17,403 nucleotides of DNA from an uncultured Catenibacterium sp. (lineage in GTDB: Bacteria > Bacillota_I > Bacilli_A > Erysipelotrichales > Coprobacillaceae). Within the stretch, counting starts at the first letter, position 1; the number at the start of each line of letters is the position of its first letter. Position numbers and translations under genes: made by a program. The stretch is from contig NZ_UQGV01000052.1 in the NCBI RefSeq assembly GCF_900540665.1, positions 1 to 17,403 on the forward strand, given 5' to 3'. Under the pieces are notes generated by a model that saw only the letters and a program-made list of their open reading frames with translations, made no database searches and was not told the origin of the DNA. Shown here in pieces: positions 1 to 7,411 of the stretch.

Positions 1-20
1 TAAAGGGGCATGCCCCTTTA
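1..20. terminator. Palindromic hairpin at the window edge, probably terminator of an upstream gene
   Basis: Positions 1-20 form a perfect palindrome with a 7-bp AAAGGGG/CCCCTTT core stem around CATG, extended by T/A at the ends. The run of T lies inside the stem rather than after it, so the strand it serves is unclear. The gene it would end lies outside the window. Confidence 0.5.
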
Positions 21-94
21 TCCCAATTCCTTAATTCCAGTTTCATTTTACAATTCAGATAAGTATAAAATAAGACAATTAATTAAAAAAATAC

Positions 95-123
95 TTGAAT
101 AAGTACATTGAAAGTGCTATCAT
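95..123 (+). promoter_or_regulatory. Sigma-A-type promoter of the GH20 gene
   Basis: A -35 hexamer TTGAAT (95-100) and a -10 hexamer TATCAT (118-123) are separated by exactly 17 nt. TG at 115-116 gives an extended -10. Transcription would start near 130, leaving a leader of about 120 nt that holds the RAT site and terminator described separately. Confidence 0.7.
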
Positions 124-144
124 TTCACATGATGAAAAACATAT

Positions 145-174
145 AGGATTGTTACTATTGAATTAGGCAAGACC
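145..174 (+). promoter_or_regulatory. RAT site (binding site of a LicT/SacY/BglG-family antiterminator)
   Basis: The 5' half GGATTGTTACT (146-156) and the 3' half AGGCAAGACC (165-174) match the known RAT pattern, GGATTGTnACT then a short hairpin top then AGGCAAAACC, with the same overall length of about 29-30 nt. The upper stem CTA/TAG (155-157 with 164-166) closes a small loop. The last four bases (GACC) also form the base of the following terminator, so the two structures exclude each other, as in bgl and sac leaders. The antiterminator protein would be a PTS-controlled (PRD) RNA-binding protein. Its gene is not in the window. Confidence 0.85.
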
Positions 175-217
175 AGAGTGAACCTTCTATTTTAGAGGGG
201 TACTTTGGCCTTTTTTT
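171..217 (+). terminator. Leader terminator overlapping the RAT site
   Basis: CCAGAGT (173-179) pairs with ACTTTGG (202-208, one G-U). Inside it CCTTCTA (183-189) pairs with TAGAGGG around a short T-rich loop. Seven T follow (211-217). This is an intrinsic terminator between promoter and start codon, so the downstream gene should be expressed only when the RAT structure is stabilised. Confidence 0.85.
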
Positions 218-252
218 GTTGGTCCTATATAGAAAAGAAAGGAAAAGGGATA

Positions 253-3200
253 ATGAACAAGAAACAAGGTGTTATTGGATTAGTTGCAACTGTCATGATT
301 GCGAATGCTGCATTTGTTGATGTAAGACCAGTCTATGCTGTAGAAAACTTAAATCTTGCTAAAGGATGTACTGTTAATGCAAGTAGTTATGAAGTAGATT
401 CTACATCACCAAGTAAAGCAGTAGATGGAGATATCAAGACTCGCTGGGGAACTGCACAGAACAAAGCAGATAATGAATGGATTGAAATCAATCTAGGTGG
501 AGAAAAGACTGTACGTCAGATTAATATTAATTTTGAAAGAACGGATGATGCACAGAATATTCTAGGCTATAAGATTGAACTAGAAGAAAACGGACAATAT
601 AAAGAAGTATATAGAAAGACTTCTAAGGCAAAACAGAATGAAATCATTCAGTTAGATAAAGATCATCAAGCCACTAAAGTAAAGGTAACTGTACTTTCTG
701 CAGATGGAGGTACAATCAACTGGAAGAATGTCGGAATCAATGAAATTGAAGTCTATAGTAAGATTGTAGAAAAAGCTGATGCTACGCCTGATAAAAACCA
801 TATGGCAAACGCTACAGTCACTGCATCAAGTAGTGAAGCTAATACATTAAGTCCAGATAAAGTAAAAGATGGAAGCACAGAAAAAGCAAACCGCTGGGCA
901 AGTGATTATGAAACTCCAACTACTAATATCTGGTTAAATACTAAATTTGCTGGATTGACTCTCGTTAAGGAACTTAAGATTCATTTCTTTGAAAGAGATG
1001 TTGCACCAATGCCATCTAACGTAAAAAGCTTTGATATCAAATATAAAGATAAAGATGGTGTAGAAAAACTTGCAAAGAGCTTTACTAATACAAAGAAGGG
1101 TGACGGTTATAATAACGAAGTTGTTGTTAAGTTCAATGAACCTATTGAAGCAAAAGAATTAAAACTTTGTAACTTTGTAGCTGAAGCTTCATCATGGAAT
1201 AACGTAAGTATTGCTGAAATGGAAGTTTATTCTAATGAACAGACAGACAAGAAAGCAACACTTGACTCTGTTGTATCATCTATTGAATCTCAGAGTAAGA
1301 CAATTGAAGCTGATGTAAATACATTAGATATGCCAGCTGTACCAGAAGGATTTACTGTAAGAATCAATGGTGCAGACCTTGAACAGATCATTGGTGCTGA
1401 TGGAAAGATTGTCCATCCATTAGTAGATAAGAATGTAAAAGTCTCTTATGTAGTTACAGATACTGAAACTGGAAAAGAAAAGAAGACAGCTGATGTTGAC
1501 TATGTTGTAAAAGGTAAGAATGAACAAGTGTCAAGTAAGAATACTAAACCTACTGTTATTCCAGAAATCCAGGAATGGCATTCTAATTCAACAGAAAAGG
1601 TTTCTGTTAATTCTTTAAAGACAGTAACTTATACAGATGATAAGTTAAAAGCTGTTGTAGATGAATTTGTACGTGATTATAAAGATTTCACAGGTATTAA
1701 CCTTACAGTGAAAAAAGGTGCTTCTCAGGCTAATGCATTTAACTTTGAATTAAAAGCACCAGATACTCTTCTAGGTGATGAAGGATATACAATGGATATT
1801 CAGAAAGACCGTATCAATGTTGCTTCTGTTCATACAACAGGTAATATGTACGGTATGCAGACAATCCTTCAGATGTATAAAGAAAACAATGAAGGCTATA
1901 AGATTGGTAAAATGCGTGACTATCCTCGTTTCAAGACACGTGGATTCTTATTCGATGTAGCACGTAAACCAGTTTCATTAGATATGATGAAGGAAGTTGC
2001 AAGAACAATGCGCTATTACAAGATGAATGACTTCCAGGCTCATTTATCTGATAACTATATTTTCTTAGAACAGTATGGTAAAGGTGATAATGAAAATGAA
2101 GCATTTAAAGCCTATGAAGCATTCCGTCTAGAATCAGGATTATCTAATGCGAAAGGTGAAACACCTACTGCAAAAGACTACTCTATCTCTAAGAAGGATT
2201 TCAGAAACTTTATCCAGGGTGAAAGAGCACTTGGTATGAATGTAGTACCTGAAATTGATGTTCCTGCACATGCAACTTCATTCACAAAAGTATGGCCAGA
2301 ATTAATGGTACAAAACAAGGTATCACCATTAAATAGAAACAGACCACTTATTGACCATCTTGATGTTTCTAAGAAAGAAACAAAAGATAAGATCAAAGAA
2401 ATCTTTGATGATTATACAACAGGTGCTAATCCAGTATTTGATGGAGAAACAACTGTACATATTGGTGCAGATGAATTCTTATCAAACTATACAGCATATC
2501 GTGGATTCGTTAATGATTTAGTACCTCACTTAAAGAAGACGAATACAGTTCGTATGTGGGGTGGTTTATCTTGGATTAAAGATAATCCAGTTACAAAGAT
2601 TAATAAAGATGCTATTGATAATGTAGAAATGAACCTTTGGTCAGCTGACTGGGCAGATGGTATCGAAATGTATGATATGGGCTATAAGTTAATCAATACA
2701 ATTGATGACTTTGGTTATATGGTTCCAAATGGTAACAAAGGACGTGCCAATGCTTATGGTGACTTATTAAACGTAAATAGAATCTTCAATCAGTTTGAAG
2801 CAAATAAAGTAAGAGTCAAAGGTGGTTCTTATAAGTATGTTCCTGCTGGTGATGATCAGATGCTAGGTGCAGCATTCGCACTTTGGAGTGATAATATTGA
2901 TAAGAGTGCATCAGGTTTAAGTGAATCTGATTTATACTGGCGTTTCTTTGATGCATTACCATTCTATGCAGAAAAGACATGGGCTGCGACTGGTAAGGAA
3001 AAAGGTAGTGCAGATGCTCTTGCTAAACTTGCTCAGGACAAAGGAACAGGACCTAATACAAACCCTTATTACAAGGAAAATAAGAAGGGTGAAAACTATC
3101 AGAGCTATAACTTTAATAATGGCTTAAAAGATGGCTCTGAAAACAAACGTGACCTTAAAGAAGGAAAGAATACTGAAATTAAGGATAATGCGTTAGTATT

Positions 3201-5328
3201 AAAGGATGGCGTAAGTTATGTAACTTCACCAATTAAAGAATTAGGAAATGGTAATAAGTTATCATTTGATATTAAGTTGAAGAAACCTGCAAAACCAGGA
3301 GACATCTTATTTGAATCAGATGCTGACTATGGAACACATGATATCAGAATCATGGAAGATGGTAAGTTAGGATTCACAAGAGAACTTTATAACTATTATT
3401 TTGATTATGAATTACCAGTAGGTAAGAGTGTAAACATTGAGATTACTACAGCTCAGCAGAAGACAAGTTTATATGTCAATGGTGAATATGTATGTGATGC
3501 AAAAGGTAAATTCATTCATAATGATATGGTGAAGAAAGACAATATCACTCATTCAACATTTGCTTTACCACTAGAAAGAATTGGTTCTAAGACAGAAACA
3601 GTATCTGCAGTTATTGATAATGTTGTTGTATCTGAAAAAGCACCAGAAGTAGATCTTTATAATAAGACTGCTTGGACTGGAAGAGCAGAATCAGAAACAC
3701 CAACTTCACATGGTGGAAACAATGAAGGTATTATCGGTATGGCATTTGATAATAAACCTTCTACAATCTGGCATTCAGACTGGTCTCAGGCTACAAAAGA
3801 TAAGGTTCCAACAACTTCAGGTGCAGCTGGAACTGGAAAGGGTGCTGATGGAAGTATCTGGTCAGAAGTGAAATTTGATAAGGCTTATGAAATCAACCAG
3901 GTATCATTTACACCTCGTCAGGACTCTAATAGTGGTCAGGTCACTAAAGCATCACTTTATATCCAGACTAAGAAAGACGGAGAATGGGTAGAAGTAGCTA
4001 AGGATCAGACATTTGATGCTAACAAGTCAGAAAAAACATTTACTTTTGATACACAGAATGTTTATGGATTCAAGTTCGTTGCTTCACAGTCTAATGATGG
4101 ATGGGTTGCTATTTCTGAATTCAATATCGCAAATAAAGAAGTAACTAATAACACTTATACTGTTTATGTAGAAGCAGAAAAAGGTGGAAAAGTAAGTGGT
4201 GGTCAGGAAGTTGCAGCAGGTAAATCTGTGACTATTAATGCAACACCTAATAGAGGTTATGTATTTACAGGATGGTATCGTCCTAATGGTGATAAAGTAT
4301 CTGATAAAGCAGAATACACATTCAATGTTATGGGTAATACAGCTTTAATTGCGAAGTTTGAAAAATCTGCAGAAGCAGATGTGAAGATCACAAGTATCCA
4401 GAAGCTAGATGATTTAACTGTAGTAAAAGGTACTTCATTTGATGCATTAAATCTACCAAACAAAGTATCTATTACATTAGAAAACAATGAAACAGAAGAA
4501 GTAGACGTAACATGGAATAAGGATGCTTATAAAGCTGATGAATGTGGTACATATGTATTAGAAGGTACATTCACATTACCAGAAGGCGTTGCAAACCCAG
4601 ATGGCTTGAAAGCAACTGTAAAAGTAACTGTTGAAAATAAGACATATACAATTGCAGTAGATAGTGATAAGAACATGGGAACTGTTTCTATGGATCAGGC
4701 AAATGGTACTTATGAAGAAGGTACAAAAGCGACTTTAACAGCTACAGCTAATGAAGGTTATAAATTTGTAAACTGGACAGATGCAGATGGAAAAGTAGTA
4801 AGTACTTCTAACCCATATACATTTGAAGTAAGTGCAAATACTACACTTAAAGCAAACTTTAAGAAAGTAGAAGTTACACCAACAGCTCCTTCATCAAAAG
4901 ATATCTTAGATGCAATCATTGCTGGTAATAAAGTACAATCAGTGATTAAGAAGGGTGAAACAGAACTTGTTCTTCCTAAGGTTCCTGAAGGTTACGATAT
5001 TAAGATTACTCAAGTAAATCCTGAAGGTATCATCGCATTAGATGGTAAGGTTACAACACCTAAGAAGGATACAGATGTTCTTGTTACAATTTCAGTAACT
5101 GATGCAGAAGGAAAGTCATTCGCTGCTGACTTCATCGTAAAAGTAGAAGGATTAAATGAATCTGATAAGGAAACTCCAAAAGATCCTGAAACAGGAAAAG
5201 ATACACCTAAAGATCCTACTCAGGATAAGAAACCAGCTAAGACAGGTGATGCAACATCAATTGCAAGCTGGATCTCTATGATGACAGTAGCAGGTGCTAT
5301 GTTACTTAAGAGAAAGAAAAGATCATAA
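253..5328 (+). CDS. Cell-wall-anchored GH20 beta-N-acetylhexosaminidase / lacto-N-biosidase-like glycosidase
   Basis: Secreted exo-glycosidase of 1691 aa. I start it at ATG 253 (SD AAAGGA at 238-243), because the upstream TTG at 205 lies in the leader terminator. From the N-terminus: signal peptide (1-29, ending VYA); two F5/8C discoidin/CBM32-like domains (about 32-170 and 181-328); an atrophied-Ig-like module (337-421); the GH20b N-terminal fold (about 431-546); the GH20 barrel (about 555-913) with the catalytic Asp740-Glu741 pair in HIGADEF and substrate-site tryptophans in MWGGLSW and NLWSADW; a laminin-G-like jelly roll (about 951-1130); a third discoidin domain (about 1136-1295); InlB-type repeats (1301-1371, 1464-1538) around a Big_4-like domain (1377-1462); a second atrophied-Ig module (1548-1632); a Pro/Lys/Asp-rich linker; then PAKTGD (Thr1664), a hydrophobic helix and KRKKRS, a sortase signal. 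GH20 enzymes use substrate-assisted catalysis on GlcNAc/GalNAc ends. The GADE motif, QAHLSDN and the domain order suggest a lacto-N-biosidase relative, but substrate is inference. Monocistronic, controlled by the RAT leader. Confidence 0.92.
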   Translation: MNKKQGVIGLVATVMIANAAFVDVRPVYAVENLNLAKGCTVNASSYEVDSTSPSKAVDGDIKTRWGTAQNKADNEWIEINLGGEKTVRQININFERTDDAQNILGYKIELEENGQYKEVYRKTSKAKQNEIIQLDKDHQATKVKVTVLSADGGTINWKNVGINEIEVYSKIVEKADATPDKNHMANATVTASSSEANTLSPDKVKDGSTEKANRWASDYETPTTNIWLNTKFAGLTLVKELKIHFFERDVAPMPSNVKSFDIKYKDKDGVEKLAKSFTNTKKGDGYNNEVVVKFNEPIEAKELKLCNFVAEASSWNNVSIAEMEVYSNEQTDKKATLDSVVSSIESQSKTIEADVNTLDMPAVPEGFTVRINGADLEQIIGADGKIVHPLVDKNVKVSYVVTDTETGKEKKTADVDYVVKGKNEQVSSKNTKPTVIPEIQEWHSNSTEKVSVNSLKTVTYTDDKLKAVVDEFVRDYKDFTGINLTVKKGASQANAFNFELKAPDTLLGDEGYTMDIQKDRINVASVHTTGNMYGMQTILQMYKENNEGYKIGKMRDYPRFKTRGFLFDVARKPVSLDMMKEVARTMRYYKMNDFQAHLSDNYIFLEQYGKGDNENEAFKAYEAFRLESGLSNAKGETPTAKDYSISKKDFRNFIQGERALGMNVVPEIDVPAHATSFTKVWPELMVQNKVSPLNRNRPLIDHLDVSKKETKDKIKEIFDDYTTGANPVFDGETTVHIGADEFLSNYTAYRGFVNDLVPHLKKTNTVRMWGGLSWIKDNPVTKINKDAIDNVEMNLWSADWADGIEMYDMGYKLINTIDDFGYMVPNGNKGRANAYGDLLNVNRIFNQFEANKVRVKGGSYKYVPAGDDQMLGAAFALWSDNIDKSASGLSESDLYWRFFDALPFYAEKTWAATGKEKGSADALAKLAQDKGTGPNTNPYYKENKKGENYQSYNFNNGLKDGSENKRDLKEGKNTEIKDNALVLKDGVSYVTSPIKELGNGNKLSFDIKLKKPAKPGDILFESDADYGTHDIRIMEDGKLGFTRELYNYYFDYELPVGKSVNIEITTAQQKTSLYVNGEYVCDAKGKFIHNDMVKKDNITHSTFALPLERIGSKTETVSAVIDNVVVSEKAPEVDLYNKTAWTGRAESETPTSHGGNNEGIIGMAFDNKPSTIWHSDWSQATKDKVPTTSGAAGTGKGADGSIWSEVKFDKAYEINQVSFTPRQDSNSGQVTKASLYIQTKKDGEWVEVAKDQTFDANKSEKTFTFDTQNVYGFKFVASQSNDGWVAISEFNIANKEVTNNTYTVYVEAEKGGKVSGGQEVAAGKSVTINATPNRGYVFTGWYRPNGDKVSDKAEYTFNVMGNTALIAKFEKSAEADVKITSIQKLDDLTVVKGTSFDALNLPNKVSITLENNETEEVDVTWNKDAYKADECGTYVLEGTFTLPEGVANPDGLKATVKVTVENKTYTIAVDSDKNMGTVSMDQANGTYEEGTKATLTATANEGYKFVNWTDADGKVVSTSNPYTFEVSANTTLKANFKKVEVTPTAPSSKDILDAIIAGNKVQSVIKKGETELVLPKVPEGYDIKITQVNPEGIIALDGKVTTPKKDTDVLVTISVTDAEGKSFAADFIVKVEGLNESDKETPKDPETGKDTPKDPTQDKKPAKTGDATSIASWISMMTVAGAMLLKRKKRS

Positions 5329-5343
5329 TATTTAATTGGTCTG

Positions 5344-5370
5344 AGAGATAGCGAAAGCTATCTCTTTTTT
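5344..5370 (+). terminator. Terminator of the GH20 gene
   Basis: AGAGATAGC (5344-5352) and GCTATCTCT (5357-5365) form a perfect 9-bp stem capped by a GAAA tetraloop and followed by a T run to 5370, 16 nt after the stop codon. Confidence 0.93.
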
Positions 5371-5384
5371 GAGTTCTAAGACAA

Positions 5385-5420
5385 AGAAAAAACCCACGAC
5401 ATAAATCGTGAGTTTTCTTC
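5385..5420. terminator. Hairpin, possibly a bidirectional or minus-strand terminator
   Basis: CACGA (5395-5399) pairs with TCGTG (5406-5410). The stem continues outward through one mismatch into an A-rich arm pairing with GTTTT. Read on the minus strand, the stem is followed by TTTTTT, which fits terminator function. No convergent minus-strand gene is visible next to it, so it may be a relic or the end of a lost gene. Confidence 0.45.
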
Positions 5421-5582
5421 CGCACCGAGTGCCATTTACATTGATGATTGTAAGCTAGATTTACTAGAAAATCAATAGGCTATTTACAATTAAAAAAATA
5501 TTTTAGCGCCTACTATTAGGCATTGTCATAGCTTAAGTCTAAACATTATTTTAGAAAAAGTAATAGAATAGACATAGAAAGG
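5421..5582. other. Intergenic region upstream of the NYN gene
   Basis: No ORF is supported here. It holds a small perfect hairpin, GCCTA/TAGGC around CTAT (5508-5521), and a possible -10 TAGAAT at 5564-5569 without a convincing -35. The promoter of the NYN/ATP-grasp pair is expected here but I cannot fix it. Confidence 0.4.
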
Positions 5583-5591
5583 GTGATGATT

Positions 5592-6254
5592 ATGGTTGAA
5601 CAACTAGATAAACTCATGAATGCATTGTATGAAAAAAGTACTATTTCACATAATAAGAAACACTCAGAAATAATAGAGAAAAAATTGGATTTTAAGGTTG
5701 TAGTTATAGTTGATTTTGAAAACTATCAAGCTATTCCTACAGACTTGTTAGACAAAGAGTATGTTTATTATTTGTTTTGTGGATTTGTCACTACAAAACC
5801 AGCACAAGAATACAAAGGTATGTTAGAATGGGATGATATTAGCATAGTAGAAACTAGGCATATAGGAACAAAAATTGCGGATAATAGAATCTCTATGTAT
5901 ATTGGTTATATATTTGGTAAATACAATCCTAAGCAAGTTATACTGGTATCTAATGATATTGATTATTATGAAATGATGATGGATTTAAAGGCTCATGGAT
6001 ACCCGATAATGTTAAGAGAACCCTCATTAAATAGTAAAGAGCAGCAAAGAAGACAAATGGATCTAATGATGGATAAACTTGTAGAACTGAATAATGGGGA
6101 AAATATTATAGGAGTATCTAGAATTAAGTTTTATTTGAAATCAAATATGGAATTATCTGAAAGTGAACTCAATAAAGTGTTAAACAGAATAAAATCACAA
6201 TGTGAATTAACAGAAGTAAAAGGAACAGAAGAATTCTATAAGTTAAAGGGGTGA
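5592..6254 (+). CDS. NYN/PIN-like domain protein (predicted RNase)
   Basis: Predicted metal-dependent nuclease of 220 aa, cytoplasmic, without signal or membrane segment. The start is ATG 5592, 8 nt after the SD core in AAAGGGTGAT. The earlier GTG 5583 and ATG 5586 lie in that SD. After an N-terminal helical stretch (1-35), a PIN-like Rossmann fold shows its acidic sites: VIVDFEN (Asp41, Glu43, Asn44), ADNRIS (Asp97) and VSNDIDYYE (Asp122, Asp124). The strand and helix after it (VSNDIDYY, then a helix and HGYPIM) are typical of NYN proteins. The last 55 residues (GVSRIKFYLKS, then ELSESELNKVLNRIK) look like a small winged helix, which could bind RNA as in NYN proteins with LOTUS/OST-HTH tails; that part is inference. 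It is the first gene of a pair whose second start is 5 nt after its stop. Target RNA unknown. Confidence 0.7.
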   Translation: MVEQLDKLMNALYEKSTISHNKKHSEIIEKKLDFKVVVIVDFENYQAIPTDLLDKEYVYYLFCGFVTTKPAQEYKGMLEWDDISIVETRHIGTKIADNRISMYIGYIFGKYNPKQVILVSNDIDYYEMMMDLKAHGYPIMLREPSLNSKEQQRRQMDLMMDKLVELNNGENIIGVSRIKFYLKSNMELSESELNKVLNRIKSQCELTEVKGTEEFYKLKG

Positions 6255-6259
6255 AACAT

Positions 6260-7039
6260 ATGAAGGTTTATGTGAAATGTAATAAGAATTCTAATTCTGG
6301 ATTATTTATAGGGAAAAGTGAAACATTTACAAAAGCGATATATGGCTTTAGTGAATTAGGTTGTGAAATTATACCCTATGAAGTATTAGATGATATATAC
6401 GATGTCGTTACAAAAGAAGATATAGTAGTTGATTATATTTATCAATGTGAAGAAATATTCAGAAAGTTTGGGTATGATGATGTTCATGTTGATGATTATC
6501 CTGAATGCTTAAAGAAGTATTTAGGACGAAAGATTTGGTATGATACGATTGATTCTATTTCTTCTCATGTGGAAAAATGGTCTGCTGGATGGTTTGTTAA
6601 ACCGGTTAAGTCAAAAGTATTTACAGGAAAAGTCATAAAGAGTATCAAAGATTTAGTTGGATGTGGTAATTGTGAAGAAAACTATGAAGTCATATGCAGT
6701 GAAGCAATAGATATTAGAAGAGAATGGCGATGTTTTATTTATTATGATGAAATTTATGATATAAAGCCATATAAAGGGGATTATCATTATACATATGATC
6801 CACATGTCATTGATCAGATTATGAAGGATTTTAGAACATGGGAAGAAAGACCAGCAGCTTGCATTATTGATATTGGTGTGACTAGTGATCATAAAACAAT
6901 ATTAGTAGAATGCAATGATGCTTATTCATCTGGCGATTATGGACTAGAAGACTTCAAATATGCTAGATTTATATCTGCAAGATGGGCTCAGATTTTTGAG
7001 CGAGAAGATCCATTTGATTTTAGAAAGTATCAGCCTTGA
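6260..7039 (+). CDS. ATP-grasp protein, R2K-clade/DUF4343-like
   Basis: Predicted ATP-dependent carboxylate-amine ligase of 259 aa, cytoplasmic. The start is ATG 6260, with SD AAAGGGGTGA (6245-6254) lying across the stop codon of the NYN gene; the in-frame GTG at 6251 is inside this SD. Visible ATP-grasp features: WFVKPVKSKVFTGKV (Lys114 and Lys117, nucleotide-binding strand), SEAIDIRREWRCF (Glu148, Arg153-Arg157), DIGV (Asp204) and LVECND (Glu217, Asn219), the last giving the usual metal-binding Glu/Asn pair. The order K...P..FTG, SE...EWR, D.GV, VE.ND is what I know from the R2K ATP-grasp families. The N-terminal 90 residues form the pre-ATP-grasp region. The substrate is unknown; family members are predicted to ligate amino acids or peptides to proteins or small molecules. 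Strict linkage to a nuclease suggests a shared RNA-linked or conflict-related role (inference). Confidence 0.72.
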   Translation: MKVYVKCNKNSNSGLFIGKSETFTKAIYGFSELGCEIIPYEVLDDIYDVVTKEDIVVDYIYQCEEIFRKFGYDDVHVDDYPECLKKYLGRKIWYDTIDSISSHVEKWSAGWFVKPVKSKVFTGKVIKSIKDLVGCGNCEENYEVICSEAIDIRREWRCFIYYDEIYDIKPYKGDYHYTYDPHVIDQIMKDFRTWEERPAACIIDIGVTSDHKTILVECNDAYSSGDYGLEDFKYARFISARWAQIFEREDPFDFRKYQP

Positions 7040-7160
7040 TATTCATCATGATTAAAAAAATATAAATAGTGAAAAAACGCTAAATAAATACATCTACTTA
7101 TAGAAATAAACTTCTATACAATAAAGATTATCGTTGGATAAGCTTATTTTAATCACTCTA

Positions 7161-7219
7161 AAGGGGCTGCAACGAATAGATAGCACTTACTACTACCTTG
7201 AGCGTTGCAGCTCTCTTTC
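7161..7219. repeat. Large-loop hairpin downstream of the ATP-grasp gene (possible terminator, small RNA or dispersed repeat)
   Basis: GCTGCAACG (7166-7174) and CGTTGCAGC (7203-7211) are perfect complements, extendable by three more pairs including two G-U, around a 28-nt loop. The 3' side is followed by TCTCTTTCG, a weak T-rich tail. The stem is GC-rich against very AT-rich surroundings. It lies about 120 nt after the ATP-grasp stop. Confidence 0.5.
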
Positions 7220-7248
7220 GTTATATTTGATCTAAGAAGGCTATCTAC

Positions 7249-7285
7249 TATTTAATGTGAGATCCCATCTCAAGGACATTAAATA
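7249..7285. repeat. Two-part inverted repeat hairpin
   Basis: TATTTAATGT (7249-7258) pairs perfectly with ACATTAAATA (7276-7285). Inside it GAGAT (7259-7263) pairs with ATCTC (7267-7271) around CCC, leaving an AAGG bulge at 7272-7275. AAAAAGG follows. It could be a folded RNA element or an operator. I see no gene between here and 7370, and no other structure in 7286-7370. Confidence 0.45.
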
Positions 7286-7370
7286 AAAAGGTACTTAAAA
7301 CTGATTAGACATAAAGATCTCAATATGATTTAATCGATATTTTCAGTTACACCATATAATTTGACGCTTA

Positions 7371-7411
7371 AAGAATAGGCTGTAGCGAATTAATCGCTAC
7401 AGCCTATTCTT
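7371..7411 (-). terminator. Terminator of the AAA_14/DUF4143 ATPase gene
   Basis: A perfect 18-bp stem (7371-7388 with 7394-7411) encloses a 5-nt loop ATTAA. The TAG stop of the minus-strand gene (7404-7406) lies inside the stem. On the minus strand the stem ends in TTCTTTAAG, a modest T-rich tail. The stem could also stop readthrough from the plus strand. Confidence 0.75.

Noticed and set aside
95..117. Possible fourth copy of the shared 33-bp element in the GH20 promoter (AAGTACA and TTGAAA words)
   Set aside because: The words are present but the N10 spacing and the TTGAAATTmAAGTATAT core are not; it is probably ordinary promoter sequence.
205..252. TTG start at 205 for the GH20 gene, adding 16 residues
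   Set aside because: The added residues come from the leader terminator, there is no ribosome site, and the signal peptide begins correctly at ATG 253.
1775..1960. Short overlapping frames inside the GH20 and PL8 genes (for example 1775-1960, 2178-2396, 15137-15334)
   Set aside because: They lie in other frames of long, clearly coding domains, have low-complexity translations and lack ribosome sites.
5385..5521. Hairpins as the end of an IS200/IS605-type element or an omega-RNA
   Set aside because: No transposase or TnpB coding remnant is nearby, and the matching right end was not found.
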